A program made the position numbers and the translations under genes. A stretch of DNA of 37,289 bases from positions 1-37,289 of the forward strand of contig VGSF01000043.1 in NCBI GenBank assembly GCA_016875165.1, in the 5' to 3' direction. The DNA comes from Deltaproteobacteria bacterium (lineage in GTDB: Bacteria > Desulfobacterota > SM23-61). Positions 1 through 6,100 of the stretch are shown piece after piece. A model generated the notes under the pieces. It was not told the DNA's origin. It made no database searches and saw only the letters and a list, made by a program, of their open reading frames with translations. Numbering within the stretch: the first letter of the stretch is position 1; every line of letters starts with the position of its first letter.

Positions 1-51
1 CTCCTTGTCTAAAATTAACTTTGCTTTCCGGCTCTTCCGTGGCATATTCAT
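1..51 (-). CDS. 5' end of an unidentified gene, truncated by the window edge
   Basis: An ATG at 51 (or a second in-frame ATG at 45) opens a frame that stays open to the edge and encodes MNMPRKSRKAKLILDKE. A strong ribosome site (AGGAGGGG) lies directly upstream, and a near-consensus promoter lies at 75-103 on the same strand, so a real gene start is likely. The basic N-terminus vaguely recalls some transposases (IS630-like), but 17 residues cannot settle the family. Confidence 0.5.
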   Translation of the reverse strand, partial: MNMPRKSRKAKLILDKE

Positions 52-74
52 CCCCTCCTATCGTTTTGGAGATC

Positions 75-103
75 AATATACCTCAAATCGTCTTATATGT
101 AAA
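75..103 (-). promoter_or_regulatory. sigma-70 type promoter of the left-edge gene
   Basis: On the minus strand TTTACA (98-103) is followed after exactly 17 bases by TATATT (75-80). The -10 box ends 23 bases before the ATG at 51. Both boxes match consensus in five of six positions. Confidence 0.6.
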
Positions 104-149
104 GATTTTTATGAAACGTTATACTAGACATATTTTCGCAACTAAACTA

Positions 150-169
150 CTACCGCCTAAAGGCGGTAG
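150..169. repeat. hairpin with core CGCCTAAAGGCG, copy 1
   Basis: CTACCGCC and GGCGGTAG form a perfect 8-bp stem around a TAAA loop. The core CGCCTAAAGGCG occurs again at 281-296, with different outer stem bases, which suggests a small dispersed hairpin family rather than two unrelated terminators. Confidence 0.5.
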
Positions 170-279
170 GATTGTGGACTAAACTGTCTCGCCGAATAAA
201 TTCAGCTAGACAGCCCAATGAAACCAACGGTTTTAAACAGTGATCATTCGGACTACGAGTAATCAAAAAACACTAAAGT

Positions 280-303
280 CTTCGCCTAAAGGCGAAGGTT
301 TTT
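280..303 (+). terminator. hairpin with core CGCCTAAAGGCG plus T-run, copy 2
   Basis: CTTCGCC and GGCGAAG form a 7-bp stem with loop TAAA, followed by G and five T. It has the shape of an intrinsic terminator on the plus strand, but no gene ends just upstream in the window, and the core is shared with the hairpin at 150-169, so it may simply be a repeat. Confidence 0.35.
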
Positions 304-846
304 CTCCCCGAGAGGGACAATAAAGGTAAAAGTAAAAGGGGACGTTGGTTCAAACGCAACTTTCTGATTTGAACAATATATTCCATAAAAGGAGGATAGG
401 ATAAAGGTAACCAGTTACAAGTCGCATAAAAGATAGAGGGAAGACCGCTTCGCTGGGACGATGGAAGAAATGGCAAACCATTGTAAAAGACCGAGGGCTC
501 TTCTGCTCTTCCGGCTCGGGCCTTGCGCGTTGCCCTTTGAGCTTGTTTGTCAGACCTTAAGCCCATATTTATGACACACTCCCGCCCTCTCGGTTACAGG
601 CACCCGACAAAAGAGATAAAAATGAATTTTATCGGCCACTTCTCCGCCTAAAAGAGCGTTGCTGGTTTTTTTATTGAATGGCCTAAGGACAATATACCAG
701 ATTCTCTTATTTTGTTCCACTTATTTTTCGTTCAATCTCTTAAGGTAGTTTGGGGGACGTTGTTGAAATTATTCACTTTTTAAACCCATAAAATACTTGA
801 TGGCCACCATTCATTTTCGATTTCCAATTTTTAATTCCAAATACTA

Positions 847-884
847 GAGCTTCTTCCAAAACTCTTGAAAGCAAGAGGAAATCG
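847..884. repeat. 38-bp degenerate repeat, copy 1 (partner at 4880-4917)
   Basis: This segment and 4880-4917 align over about 38 bases with a few substitutions, sharing ACTCTTGAAA and AGAGGAAATCG. The other copy lies directly outside the CATTCCGG inverted-repeat element at 4917-5025, so this may be the edge of a larger dispersed repeat family. Confidence 0.45.
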
Positions 885-979
885 GGAAAGGGGTCAGTCC
901 GTGAATTTAGGAATTCCTTTACAAGTCGCCGGTCTCAAGTCACAAGCTGGAAGTCTCAGGTGGCATAAAAGACAAATGG

Positions 980-1009
980 GTCATAGGTTATGGGTGATAG
1001 GTTATAGGG
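980..1009. repeat. imperfect tandem repeat of about 15 bp
   Basis: Two adjacent copies of a unit built on CATAGGTTATGGG / GATAGGTTATAGG are visible. It is non-coding low-complexity DNA; similar 'ataggttatgggt' runs are common between genes of environmental Desulfobacterota, which is knowledge rather than something shown here. Confidence 0.5.
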
Positions 1010-1225
1010 GCACATTCCAGATTGAGGGAAGATTGTGTCGCGCAGCGACCCTAGGAAGACCGCTCACTTTGTTCGCTGGGAAGACCATTCGCATTGCTCA
1101 TTCGGACGTATTGGCCAGTCGGGCCTGGGGTACGGATAGAAGGAAGAGAGAAGATGCATTCATGACCGATCCCTATTGCCACCCAGGTGTCGAGTGGGAT
1201 TCCCGACAATGAACAATTGCGGCTT

Positions 1226-1636
1226 TCATTTCAATGGGTTTTCGATGCGAACGCCGCGGATGACCTGTCCATGGTTCAGATCTTCGGTCCACAGAGTTTC
1301 ACAATAGGCGCTTTCGGCGGATACGACGATAAGAGCATCCCAAAACGACAAGCGATTGATGATCGCACAATCGATGGCTTCTTTGATGAGCATCGGCGAG
1401 ACTACCACAGTTTCAAACCGTTCCAAAAACCTGAGGATATCCTTGATCAACAGTGGGTCCGCCCCCATTTTGGCAGTGGCGGCCACATAAAATTCCTGCA
1501 TAACCTGGGTTGAAATGACTCCACTGTTCTCACCGGTGAGACTCTTGATGATCCCGCGGCACTTTTCCCGTTTACCGGCATCCGACTGATCCAGGCTGTA
1601 CACGAGGATGTTGGTGTCGAGAAACACCTTAGACAT
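1226..1636 (-). CDS. vapC: PIN-domain ribonuclease toxin (VapC-like)
   Basis: A 136-residue PIN domain protein, the usual VapC length. It opens MSKVFLDTNILVYSLD with the first acidic residue D7. Further likely metal ligands are E48 (MQEFY), D100 (SFWDAL) and D119 (TEDLNHGQ), so the active site looks intact. VapC toxins are Mg-dependent ribonucleases that cut tRNA or rRNA and are held inactive by the cognate antitoxin. I chose the ATG at 1636 because the PIN core starts there and it overlaps the antitoxin stop by 8 bases (ATGTCTAA), a layout typical of coupled toxin-antitoxin genes. The longer in-frame start at 1681 would lie inside the antitoxin gene. Confidence 0.9.
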   Translation of the reverse strand: MSKVFLDTNILVYSLDQSDAGKREKCRGIIKSLTGENSGVISTQVMQEFYVAATAKMGADPLLIKDILRFLERFETVVVSPMLIKEAIDCAIINRLSFWDALIVVSAESAYCETLWTEDLNHGQVIRGVRIENPLK

Positions 1637-1853
1637 CGTAGAGATCCTCGCGTTTCCAGCGTTTGCCCATCGAGCGGGCATTGGCCCGATCCATCAGCAC
1701 AAAGCATTCATCGAGCCACAGGGTTGAATCGGTCTTTACCGTCCGCTCCAGCAGGTTCCGAATCAGTGCATTCACGGAGGTATGATGCTTCTCTGCGTAT
1801 TCTCTACCGAATTTTAAAAGCTTTTCGTCTATCGATATAGTGATATTGGGCAT
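1629..1853 (-). CDS. antitoxin of the PIN toxin (ribbon-helix-helix type)
   Basis: A 74-residue protein with an N-terminal beta-strand and helix pattern (PNITISIDEKLLKFGREYA) typical of ribbon-helix-helix DNA-binding antitoxins, followed by an acidic/aromatic C-terminal tail that would wrap the toxin (GKRWKREDLYDV at the end). The ATG at 1853 is preceded by GGGAGGTG at good spacing; the extended frame to 1892 runs into the promoter and is not needed. It sits upstream of and overlaps the PIN gene, so the pair is one operon. Such antitoxins usually repress their own promoter, here at 1878-1906. The family is assigned by pattern and context, not by a strong signature. Confidence 0.8.
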   Translation of the reverse strand: MPNITISIDEKLLKFGREYAEKHHTSVNALIRNLLERTVKTDSTLWLDECFVLMDRANARSMGKRWKREDLYDV

Positions 1854-1877
1854 AATGCACCTCCCCATATTTACCAC

Positions 1878-1906
1878 ATTATATGCGTACACTGATTATT
1901 TGTCAA
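1878..1906 (-). promoter_or_regulatory. consensus sigma-70 promoter of the toxin-antitoxin operon
   Basis: Minus strand TTGACA (1901-1906), a 17-base spacer, then TATAAT (1878-1883): a perfect match to both consensus boxes with ideal spacing, 24 bases upstream of the antitoxin ATG. Strong promoters under autorepression are usual for such operons; I did not identify a clear operator palindrome. Confidence 0.8.
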
Positions 1907-2076
1907 GGAAATGAACGGAGAAATGGGGTCACCCATTAAAAGGCCCCTATCAAGAGGAAAAACTTATCCTGAAAAAATGAGGCACGTTGTTGACTAACTT
2001 AAGTAAGTTTCTGATCTTCAATACAAAATTTGAGATCTGAGAGATGATAATACTTAAGCTTGTCAACACGCTAAAG

Positions 2077-2161
2077 GGGGACGTTCGTGCAGAACGTGCT
2101 TTGCATTTTTGAAACAATAATCTTCCCGATATCGCCAGGCAATTTCAGCACGAACGTCCCC
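2077..2161. repeat. 85-bp element with 14-bp perfect terminal inverted repeats
   Basis: GGGGACGTTCGTGC at 2077-2090 is repeated as its exact reverse complement at 2148-2161. The sequence between the arms is AT-rich and non-coding. Single GGGGACGTT motifs also occur near 338 and 752. The form is that of a REP/MITE-like element; a decayed REP-associated transposase lies at the other end of the window (36.2-36.9 kb), which makes a link conceivable but unproven. Confidence 0.6.
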
Positions 2162-2213
2162 AATTTCGATTTAAAGATGATATGTAAAATACTGCCGTAT
2201 GCTTTTTTTAACT

Positions 2214-3818
2214 TTAGCCCAATTTCCGAAGCTCACGGCGCAATATTTTGCCCACTGCGCTCTTGGGCAGGGAATCCATAATCTGAACCATTTTCGGCCT
2301 TTTATATTTAGGCAATTTATCCCGGCAAAAATTCATAATTTCTTCGCAAGTCGCCGCCCCCTCCTTTTTGAGTACGACAAAAGCTTTAACCTCTTCGCCG
2401 TAAACTTTATCGGGGATGCCGATTACCCCTGCCTCCAACACCTGAGGATGTTGGTGAAGAACGTTTTCTATTTCTTTCGGGTAAATATTTTCTCCTCCGC
2501 GGATAATCAAATCTTTCTTCCTATCGGTGATGTAAAGGTAGCCGTCCTCATCGGCATATCCGATATCACCTGTGTGCAGCCAGCCATTCTTCAGTACTGC
2601 CGCTGTTTCTTGCGGTTTGTTCCAATATCCTTTCATCACGCAGGGACCTTTGATGACAATTTCTCCAATCTGACCGGCCGGCAGTTCTTGGCCAGCTTCG
2701 TTAAATATTTTTATCGTGTTGCATTTCTGATAACATGTGCCGATGGATCCGTATTTCGGAGGCCGTCTTTGGGCGATGTTGCCGCAATTGACGGTTGTTG
2801 CTTCGCTTAATCCATAACCTTCCCATATATCGGTGCCGTACTTCTCTTTCCAGATGCGCGCCACCTCCAGCGGCATCGGCGCGGAGCCGCAAATGCAAGT
2901 CTTAAGCGAGCTCAAATCGTAATTGGCTGCTTCGGAGTGATTAAGGATTTGGATATACATGGTCGGCACGCCGCGAAATTCGGTAATTTTAAGTCTTTCA
3001 ATGCGCTTCATCGCCTCTTTTGCATCCCAGCGGCCAAGCAAGATAAGCTTTCCTCCCGTCAAAAATTCGAGATTGAGCGCAAACACCCCGTAGCCGTGAA
3101 ACAACGGCAGTGCGATCAAAGAGACACGCTTCCTGCTTACGCCGAATACTTCCGCATTTTTTGCGCCAACATTATCTTGTTCGTTCCCGCGCTTGCGCGG
3201 AGTGCCTTTGACGGCAACTCCCCAGGCGTCTTGCAGAACTGATTCATAATATCCGGTGACATGCGTATACCAATTATAATGGGTGAGCATTACTCCTTTA
3301 GGACTTCCCGTAGTGCCGGCGGTATAAATTATCACGGCGGTGTCATCGTTATCCGTTTCCTCAATAATCAGCTCGTCGGATTGAGTTTTAATGATTTTGT
3401 CGTAGGAAATAGCGTCCTTTGGTATTCTTTTGCCAATGAGGATTACATTTTGCAGTTGTGGCGCTTCAAGAGATGCCTCTCTAATCTGATCAAAATATTT
3501 TACGCTGCTTATCAGCGCCTTCATCCCTGCATCACAATAAAGATAGGAAAGCTCTTTTGCGCGCAAAGAAGGATTTATGGGAACTAATATTGCTCCGATT
3601 TTTAAAATGGCAAAGAAAGACTGCATGAGCTCCGGGCAATTAAGCAACTGCACGCCAACCCTGTCGTCCTTTTTGATGCCCATGTTTTTTAGGGCATTGC
3701 CAAATCTGTTGGCAATGCGGTTCATTTGTACGTTGGTATACCAGCGCCTTTCAAAGTTGACAAACTTGTATTCGCCAAACCTGCGAATATTATCTTCTGC
3801 CAATCTTCCAATATTCAT
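2214..3818 (-). CDS. AMP-forming acyl-CoA synthetase (fatty acid--CoA ligase type)
   Basis: A 534-residue ANL-superfamily enzyme that would activate a carboxylic acid with ATP and join it to CoA. Motifs in order: phosphate loop YTAGTTGSPKGVMLTH near residue 165-180, GYGLSEATT, the TGD and hinge region GWLHTGDIGYADEDGYLYIT with DRKKDLIIRGG and NIYPKEIE, and the C-terminal catalytic lysine in KSAVGKILRREL. The ATG at 3818 is preferred over 3845 because GGAAGGAAA lies at proper distance. Between the phosphate loop and PLFHGYG there are roughly 25-30 residues more than I expect, rich in Lys/Arg and encoded by DNA with a GC palindrome (see findings). A perfect palindrome upstream at 3869-3884 suggests repressor control. 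The acid used cannot be told from sequence. Confidence 0.88.
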   Translation of the reverse strand: MNIGRLAEDNIRRFGEYKFVNFERRWYTNVQMNRIANRFGNALKNMGIKKDDRVGVQLLNCPELMQSFFAILKIGAILVPINPSLRAKELSYLYCDAGMKALISSVKYFDQIREASLEAPQLQNVILIGKRIPKDAISYDKIIKTQSDELIIEETDNDDTAVIIYTAGTTGSPKGVMLTHYNWYTHVTGYYESVLQDAWGVAVKGTPRKRGNEQDNVGAKNAEVFGVSRKRVSLIALPLFHGYGVFALNLEFLTGGKLILLGRWDAKEAMKRIERLKITEFRGVPTMYIQILNHSEAANYDLSSLKTCICGSAPMPLEVARIWKEKYGTDIWEGYGLSEATTVNCGNIAQRRPPKYGSIGTCYQKCNTIKIFNEAGQELPAGQIGEIVIKGPCVMKGYWNKPQETAAVLKNGWLHTGDIGYADEDGYLYITDRKKDLIIRGGENIYPKEIENVLHQHPQVLEAGVIGIPDKVYGEEVKAFVVLKKEGAATCEEIMNFCRDKLPKYKRPKMVQIMDSLPKSAVGKILRRELRKLG

Positions 3819-3868
3819 TGCATTTTCCTTCCGCAGAAAAATCAATTAAGGGCTTAGCGCCTCATTAC

Positions 3869-3884
3869 TACAAACATGTTTGTA
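3869..3884. promoter_or_regulatory. 16-bp perfect palindrome, candidate operator
   Basis: TACAAACATGTTTGTA reads identically on both strands. It is centred about 58 bases upstream of the acyl-CoA ligase ATG, where a repressor site would act. TetR-family regulators, including fatty-acid-responsive ones, bind palindromes of this general size and AT-rich arms; no regulator gene is nearby. Confidence 0.5.
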
Positions 3885-3910
3885 AGAAGGAAACTTCTTG
3901 GCATCAGAAA

Positions 3911-4053
3911 ATCCCCCCATCCCCCCTTTAAAAAAGGGAAACTGTGAAAAAATCGAGAATAACGTGGTTATGTCGATAAAAATATCAATAATTTCAACTC
4001 CCCAATTTCCGAAAATTGAATTTTTTCACAGCTTCAGGGGGGTTAGGGGGGAA
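3911..4053. repeat. C-rich palindromic element (MITE-like), copy A
   Basis: The left arm carries two CCCCCC runs, a small CCCTTT/AAAGGG hairpin and then CTGTGAAAAAAT (3942-3953). The right arm mirrors this with ATTTTTTCACAG (4020-4031), then AGGGGGG and TAGGGGGG. The inner arms match perfectly over 12 bp and the outer C/G runs also pair, with about 65 AT-rich bases between. Related inverted pairs lie at 5188-5287, 26366-26774 and 35756-35852. Confidence 0.6.
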
Positions 4054-4570
4054 TTGAAGCATTTTGGCTGCCCGCTTGAGGCGGGCCACTTTTTACGCGC
4101 AAGGTCGCGGAAAAAGCTTGGACTCTTAAATGTGAAGTCAGTATGAAACCCGAATTAAAATATTTAGCGCGCAAATTCACTCACCTTCATGGCGGAGAAT
4201 AACGCGCCCATAATTTTCTTGCAATTTTCAATAAACAGGAGGAGCAACTTTTCCCTGAGTCATGATTTTAGTCACAACCCATGCTATATTATAAGAGGCC
4301 GCCTGCAGGCGCTTGCTGAAACGTGCTCCCCGCGCCTGCACGAAAGGATTGCCGAATCTGCTGTTCACATTGACAACACCGGAAGAGAGTTTCTGTCCGA
4401 TTGATTGCACTGGAAATGATGAATAGTAGCAGAAATCCAAAGCTCTGGCAACGACGGATCAGCCCGGCGGGTTTCCGCATCCGCTGGGTTCATTTGTTAG
4501 GCTCTTTGCAGTTCCAGGACCTCTTCTTAGACTTTGTTTTTTATCGTAACAGTCTCTAAAAATTTAATAG

Positions 4571-4600
4571 GACGCAGATTTACGCAGATAACCGCAGATA
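4571..4600. repeat. short tandem repeat of a 10-bp unit
   Basis: Three copies of a unit close to GACGCAGATT follow one another (variants TACGCAGATA and ACCGCAGATA), after which sequence resembling CTGTGTACATCCGTGTCC follows at 4630-4647. This has the look of a dispersed non-coding repeat; no function is visible. Confidence 0.5.
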
Positions 4601-4657
4601 ATTATTTCTTTTTATTTTACCCCGATAATCTGTGTACATCCGTGTCCAAAAAGGATT

Positions 4658-4676
4658 TTCCTATACAATTAAATTA
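4658..4676. repeat. 19-bp repeat, copy 1 (exact match at 35866-35884)
   Basis: TTCCTATACAATTAAATTA occurs identically here and at 35866-35884, 31 kb away, in both cases in gene-free DNA beside other repeats. It may be the conserved edge of a larger degenerate repeat. Confidence 0.5.
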
Positions 4677-4803
4677 TTTCTTATCTTCTCCTTCCATTTG
4701 GCTGAGAATTGGTACACTTAGCATCCAGAACAGCGTTTGAGGGATGTTGATTCTTACCGTGCATAACTAACCCTTTTCAATAAAAACAAAGTCTTCCACC
4801 TCC

Positions 4804-4857
4804 TAAGGTGTCCGGTACCTCGGCGCTTCTTAAGGTGTCCGGTACCTCGGCGCCTCT
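4804..4857. repeat. 27-bp direct tandem repeat, two copies
   Basis: The unit 4804-4830 is repeated at 4831-4857 with a single mismatch (TTCT versus CTCT near the end). Each unit contains GGTGTCCGGTACCTCGG. No gene or hairpin explains it. Confidence 0.7.
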
Positions 4858-4879
4858 ACACTAAATTCTCTTAACCAGT

Positions 4880-4917
4880 GAGGCTCTTGCAATACTCTTG
4901 AAAAGTAGAGGAAATCG
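4880..4917. repeat. 38-bp degenerate repeat, copy 2
   Basis: Similar to 847-884 over its whole length. It adjoins the left arm of the CATTCCGG element at 4917, and CTCTTGCAA at 4884-4892 is mirrored by TTGCAAGAAG near 5039-5048, so it may be the outer arm of that element. Confidence 0.4.
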
Positions 4918-5025
4918 TCATTCCGGGCAAGCGCAGCCCTGCACCGCATGGTGTACAGGGCGCAGCGCGACCCGGAATCCAGGATTTTCAAGAAATTCTG
5001 GATTCCGGCTTTCGCCGGAATGACG
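4917..5025. repeat. CATTCCGG inverted-repeat element, copy 1
   Basis: CGTCATTCCGG (4917-4927) pairs with CCGGAATGACG (5015-5025), and an inner pair GGAATCCAG/CTGGATTCC is present. This is a widespread dispersed repeat whose minus-strand translation gives the familiar spurious peptide VIPAKAGIQ, visible here. A diverged second copy is at 9877-10015. Confidence 0.75.
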
Positions 5026-5187
5026 GAGTAAGTGACTTTTGCAAGAAGCTCCACTGTCTCATATTTATTAACAGATTCCAGGCCTATCAATCAGTATACA
5101 CGATACATCATGGCCATCAGTTACTGTCTACCCTTTGCCTTTGGGGGGTCTGCGACATATTGGTATCATATTCTTTCAGAGACTTAT

Positions 5188-5287
5188 CCCCCTTTTGGAA
5201 AAGGGGGGCAGGGGGGATTTGTAATAAAAACAAGAAGATATTTATTATCCGTCAAATCTCCCCCAATCCCTCTTTGCTAAAGAGGGG
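5188..5287. repeat. C-rich palindromic element, copy B
   Basis: Two hairpins, CCCCCTTTT/AAAAGGGGG (5188-5207) and CCCTCTTT/AAAGAGGG (5268-5286), are joined by mirrored tails CAGGGGGGATTTG and CAAATCTCCCCC, with TAATAAA/TTTATTA pairing inside. The whole 100 bp is therefore one large imperfect palindrome. Hairpins face outward, as in the DUF559-bearing copy at 26366-26774. Confidence 0.65.
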
Positions 5288-5404
5288 AGTAAAAACTGCT
5301 CTACCCATAAATTTGGCGCACACCCGCCTTTGGGGATGACCTATTCTTTCATTTGTTGATAGAGTATAATTTTAATTTCGATCTCGGAAAAGAGGAGAAC
5401 ATCT

Positions 5405-6100
5405 TTGGAACCGGTGATTCGCACCATCGATCTCTGGAAACGATATAATCAAACCGAAGGAAATAATTCGGCCGCTCTGCGGGGAATCAACCTAAGAATC
5501 GCTGCCGGTGAAGTGGTGGCTTTATATGGAAAGAGCGGCTCGGGCAAAACGACCCTCCTCAACCTTCTGGCCGGCCTTGACCGCCCCACCCAGGGGCGAA
5601 TTGAAGTAGAGGGCCAGGATCTGGAATCCCTCGGGGAGGCAGGCCGTACTCGTTTGCGCCGGAAACGACTGGGTTTTGTCTTTCAATTTTTCAACCTTCT
5701 GCCGACTCTCACGGTTTTTGAAAATGTCTTCCTCTCCTTAGAATTGGCCGGGAAACCTGATCGGGAGGCGGCCCGGGAAGCCCTGCGGGCTGTCGGACTG
5801 GATGGCAAGGAAAGAAGGTTTCCCCACGAACTTTCGGGCGGTGAACAACAGCGCGTGGCCATTGCCCGGGCCATCGTAAAAGAGCCCGCCATCATCCTTG
5901 CCGATGAGCCAACAGGAAACCTGGACACGCACACCGGCGAACGCGTACTTGACCTTCTCGCCGGCCGGTGCCGCCACCATGGGACTACATTGATTATGGC
6001 CACCCACAGCCCGCTGACCTGCCGCTTTGCCGACCGGATGCTGCGCATGGTGGATGGCCTTGTGATTGAAGAGAGATCCGGGGAGGAGAAACAAACTTGA
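5405..6100 (+). CDS. ABC transporter ATPase (LolD/MacB type)
   Basis: A 231-residue ABC ATPase that would drive the FtsX-type permease encoded next. Walker A GKSGSGKTT is at 42-50, the Q-loop region at 93-100 (FQFFNLLP), signature LSGGEQQ at 143-149, Walker B ILADEP at 164-169 followed by TGNLD, and the H-loop in MATHSPL. The FQFFNLLPTLTVFENV stretch is typical of the LolD/MacB/FtsE group, which extrudes or transfers lipids, lipoproteins or antibiotics rather than importing solutes. The start is TTG: AGGAG at 5393-5397 is 7 bases upstream, while the GTG at 5414 would be 16 bases away. The stop overlaps the next start (TTGA). Confidence 0.93.
   Translation: MEPVIRTIDLWKRYNQTEGNNSAALRGINLRIAAGEVVALYGKSGSGKTTLLNLLAGLDRPTQGRIEVEGQDLESLGEAGRTRLRRKRLGFVFQFFNLLPTLTVFENVFLSLELAGKPDREAAREALRAVGLDGKERRFPHELSGGEQQRVAIARAIVKEPAIILADEPTGNLDTHTGERVLDLLAGRCRHHGTTLIMATHSPLTCRFADRMLRMVDGLVIEERSGEEKQT

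Larger units (their letters stand above)
304..1225. other. gene-free stretch with degenerate repeats
   Basis: I see no convincing coding region here. Open frames at 273-566 (minus) and 865-1212 (plus) have no ribosome site, no recognisable domain and repetitive origin. The stretch holds short GGGGACGTT motifs (near 338 and 752), two partly similar sequences around 418-470 and 950-1085 (both with GCATAAAAGA and GGAAGACCGCT pieces), and an imperfect tandem repeat at 980-1009. It looks like decayed mobile or repetitive DNA. Confidence 0.5.
3885..5404. other. 1.5-kb gene-free, repeat-rich interval
   Basis: No open frame here has a ribosome site with a recognisable product. The interval is a patchwork of repeats: a C-rich palindrome (3911-4053), a small GC hairpin GCCCGC/GCGGGC followed by T-run (4070-4096), the palindrome CGCCTGCAGGCG at 4300-4311, a CGCAGAT tandem (4571-4600), a 27-bp tandem repeat (4804-4857), a CATTCCGG element (4917-5025) and a second C-rich palindrome (5188-5287). 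A possible -10 box TATAAT for the next operon lies at 5365-5370 without a convincing -35. Confidence 0.6.

Noticed and set aside
865..1212. 115-residue plus-strand frame
   Set aside because: It runs through the tandem repeat at 980-1009, has no ribosome site and shows no domain.
4830..5090. Minus-strand frame with the peptide VIPAKAGIQ
   Set aside because: This is the well-known spurious translation of the CATTCCGG dispersed repeat, with no ribosome site.
3885..5404. CRISPR array in the repeat-rich interval
   Set aside because: Repeats are palindromic pairs or a simple tandem duplication; there is no regular repeat-spacer spacing and there are no cas genes.
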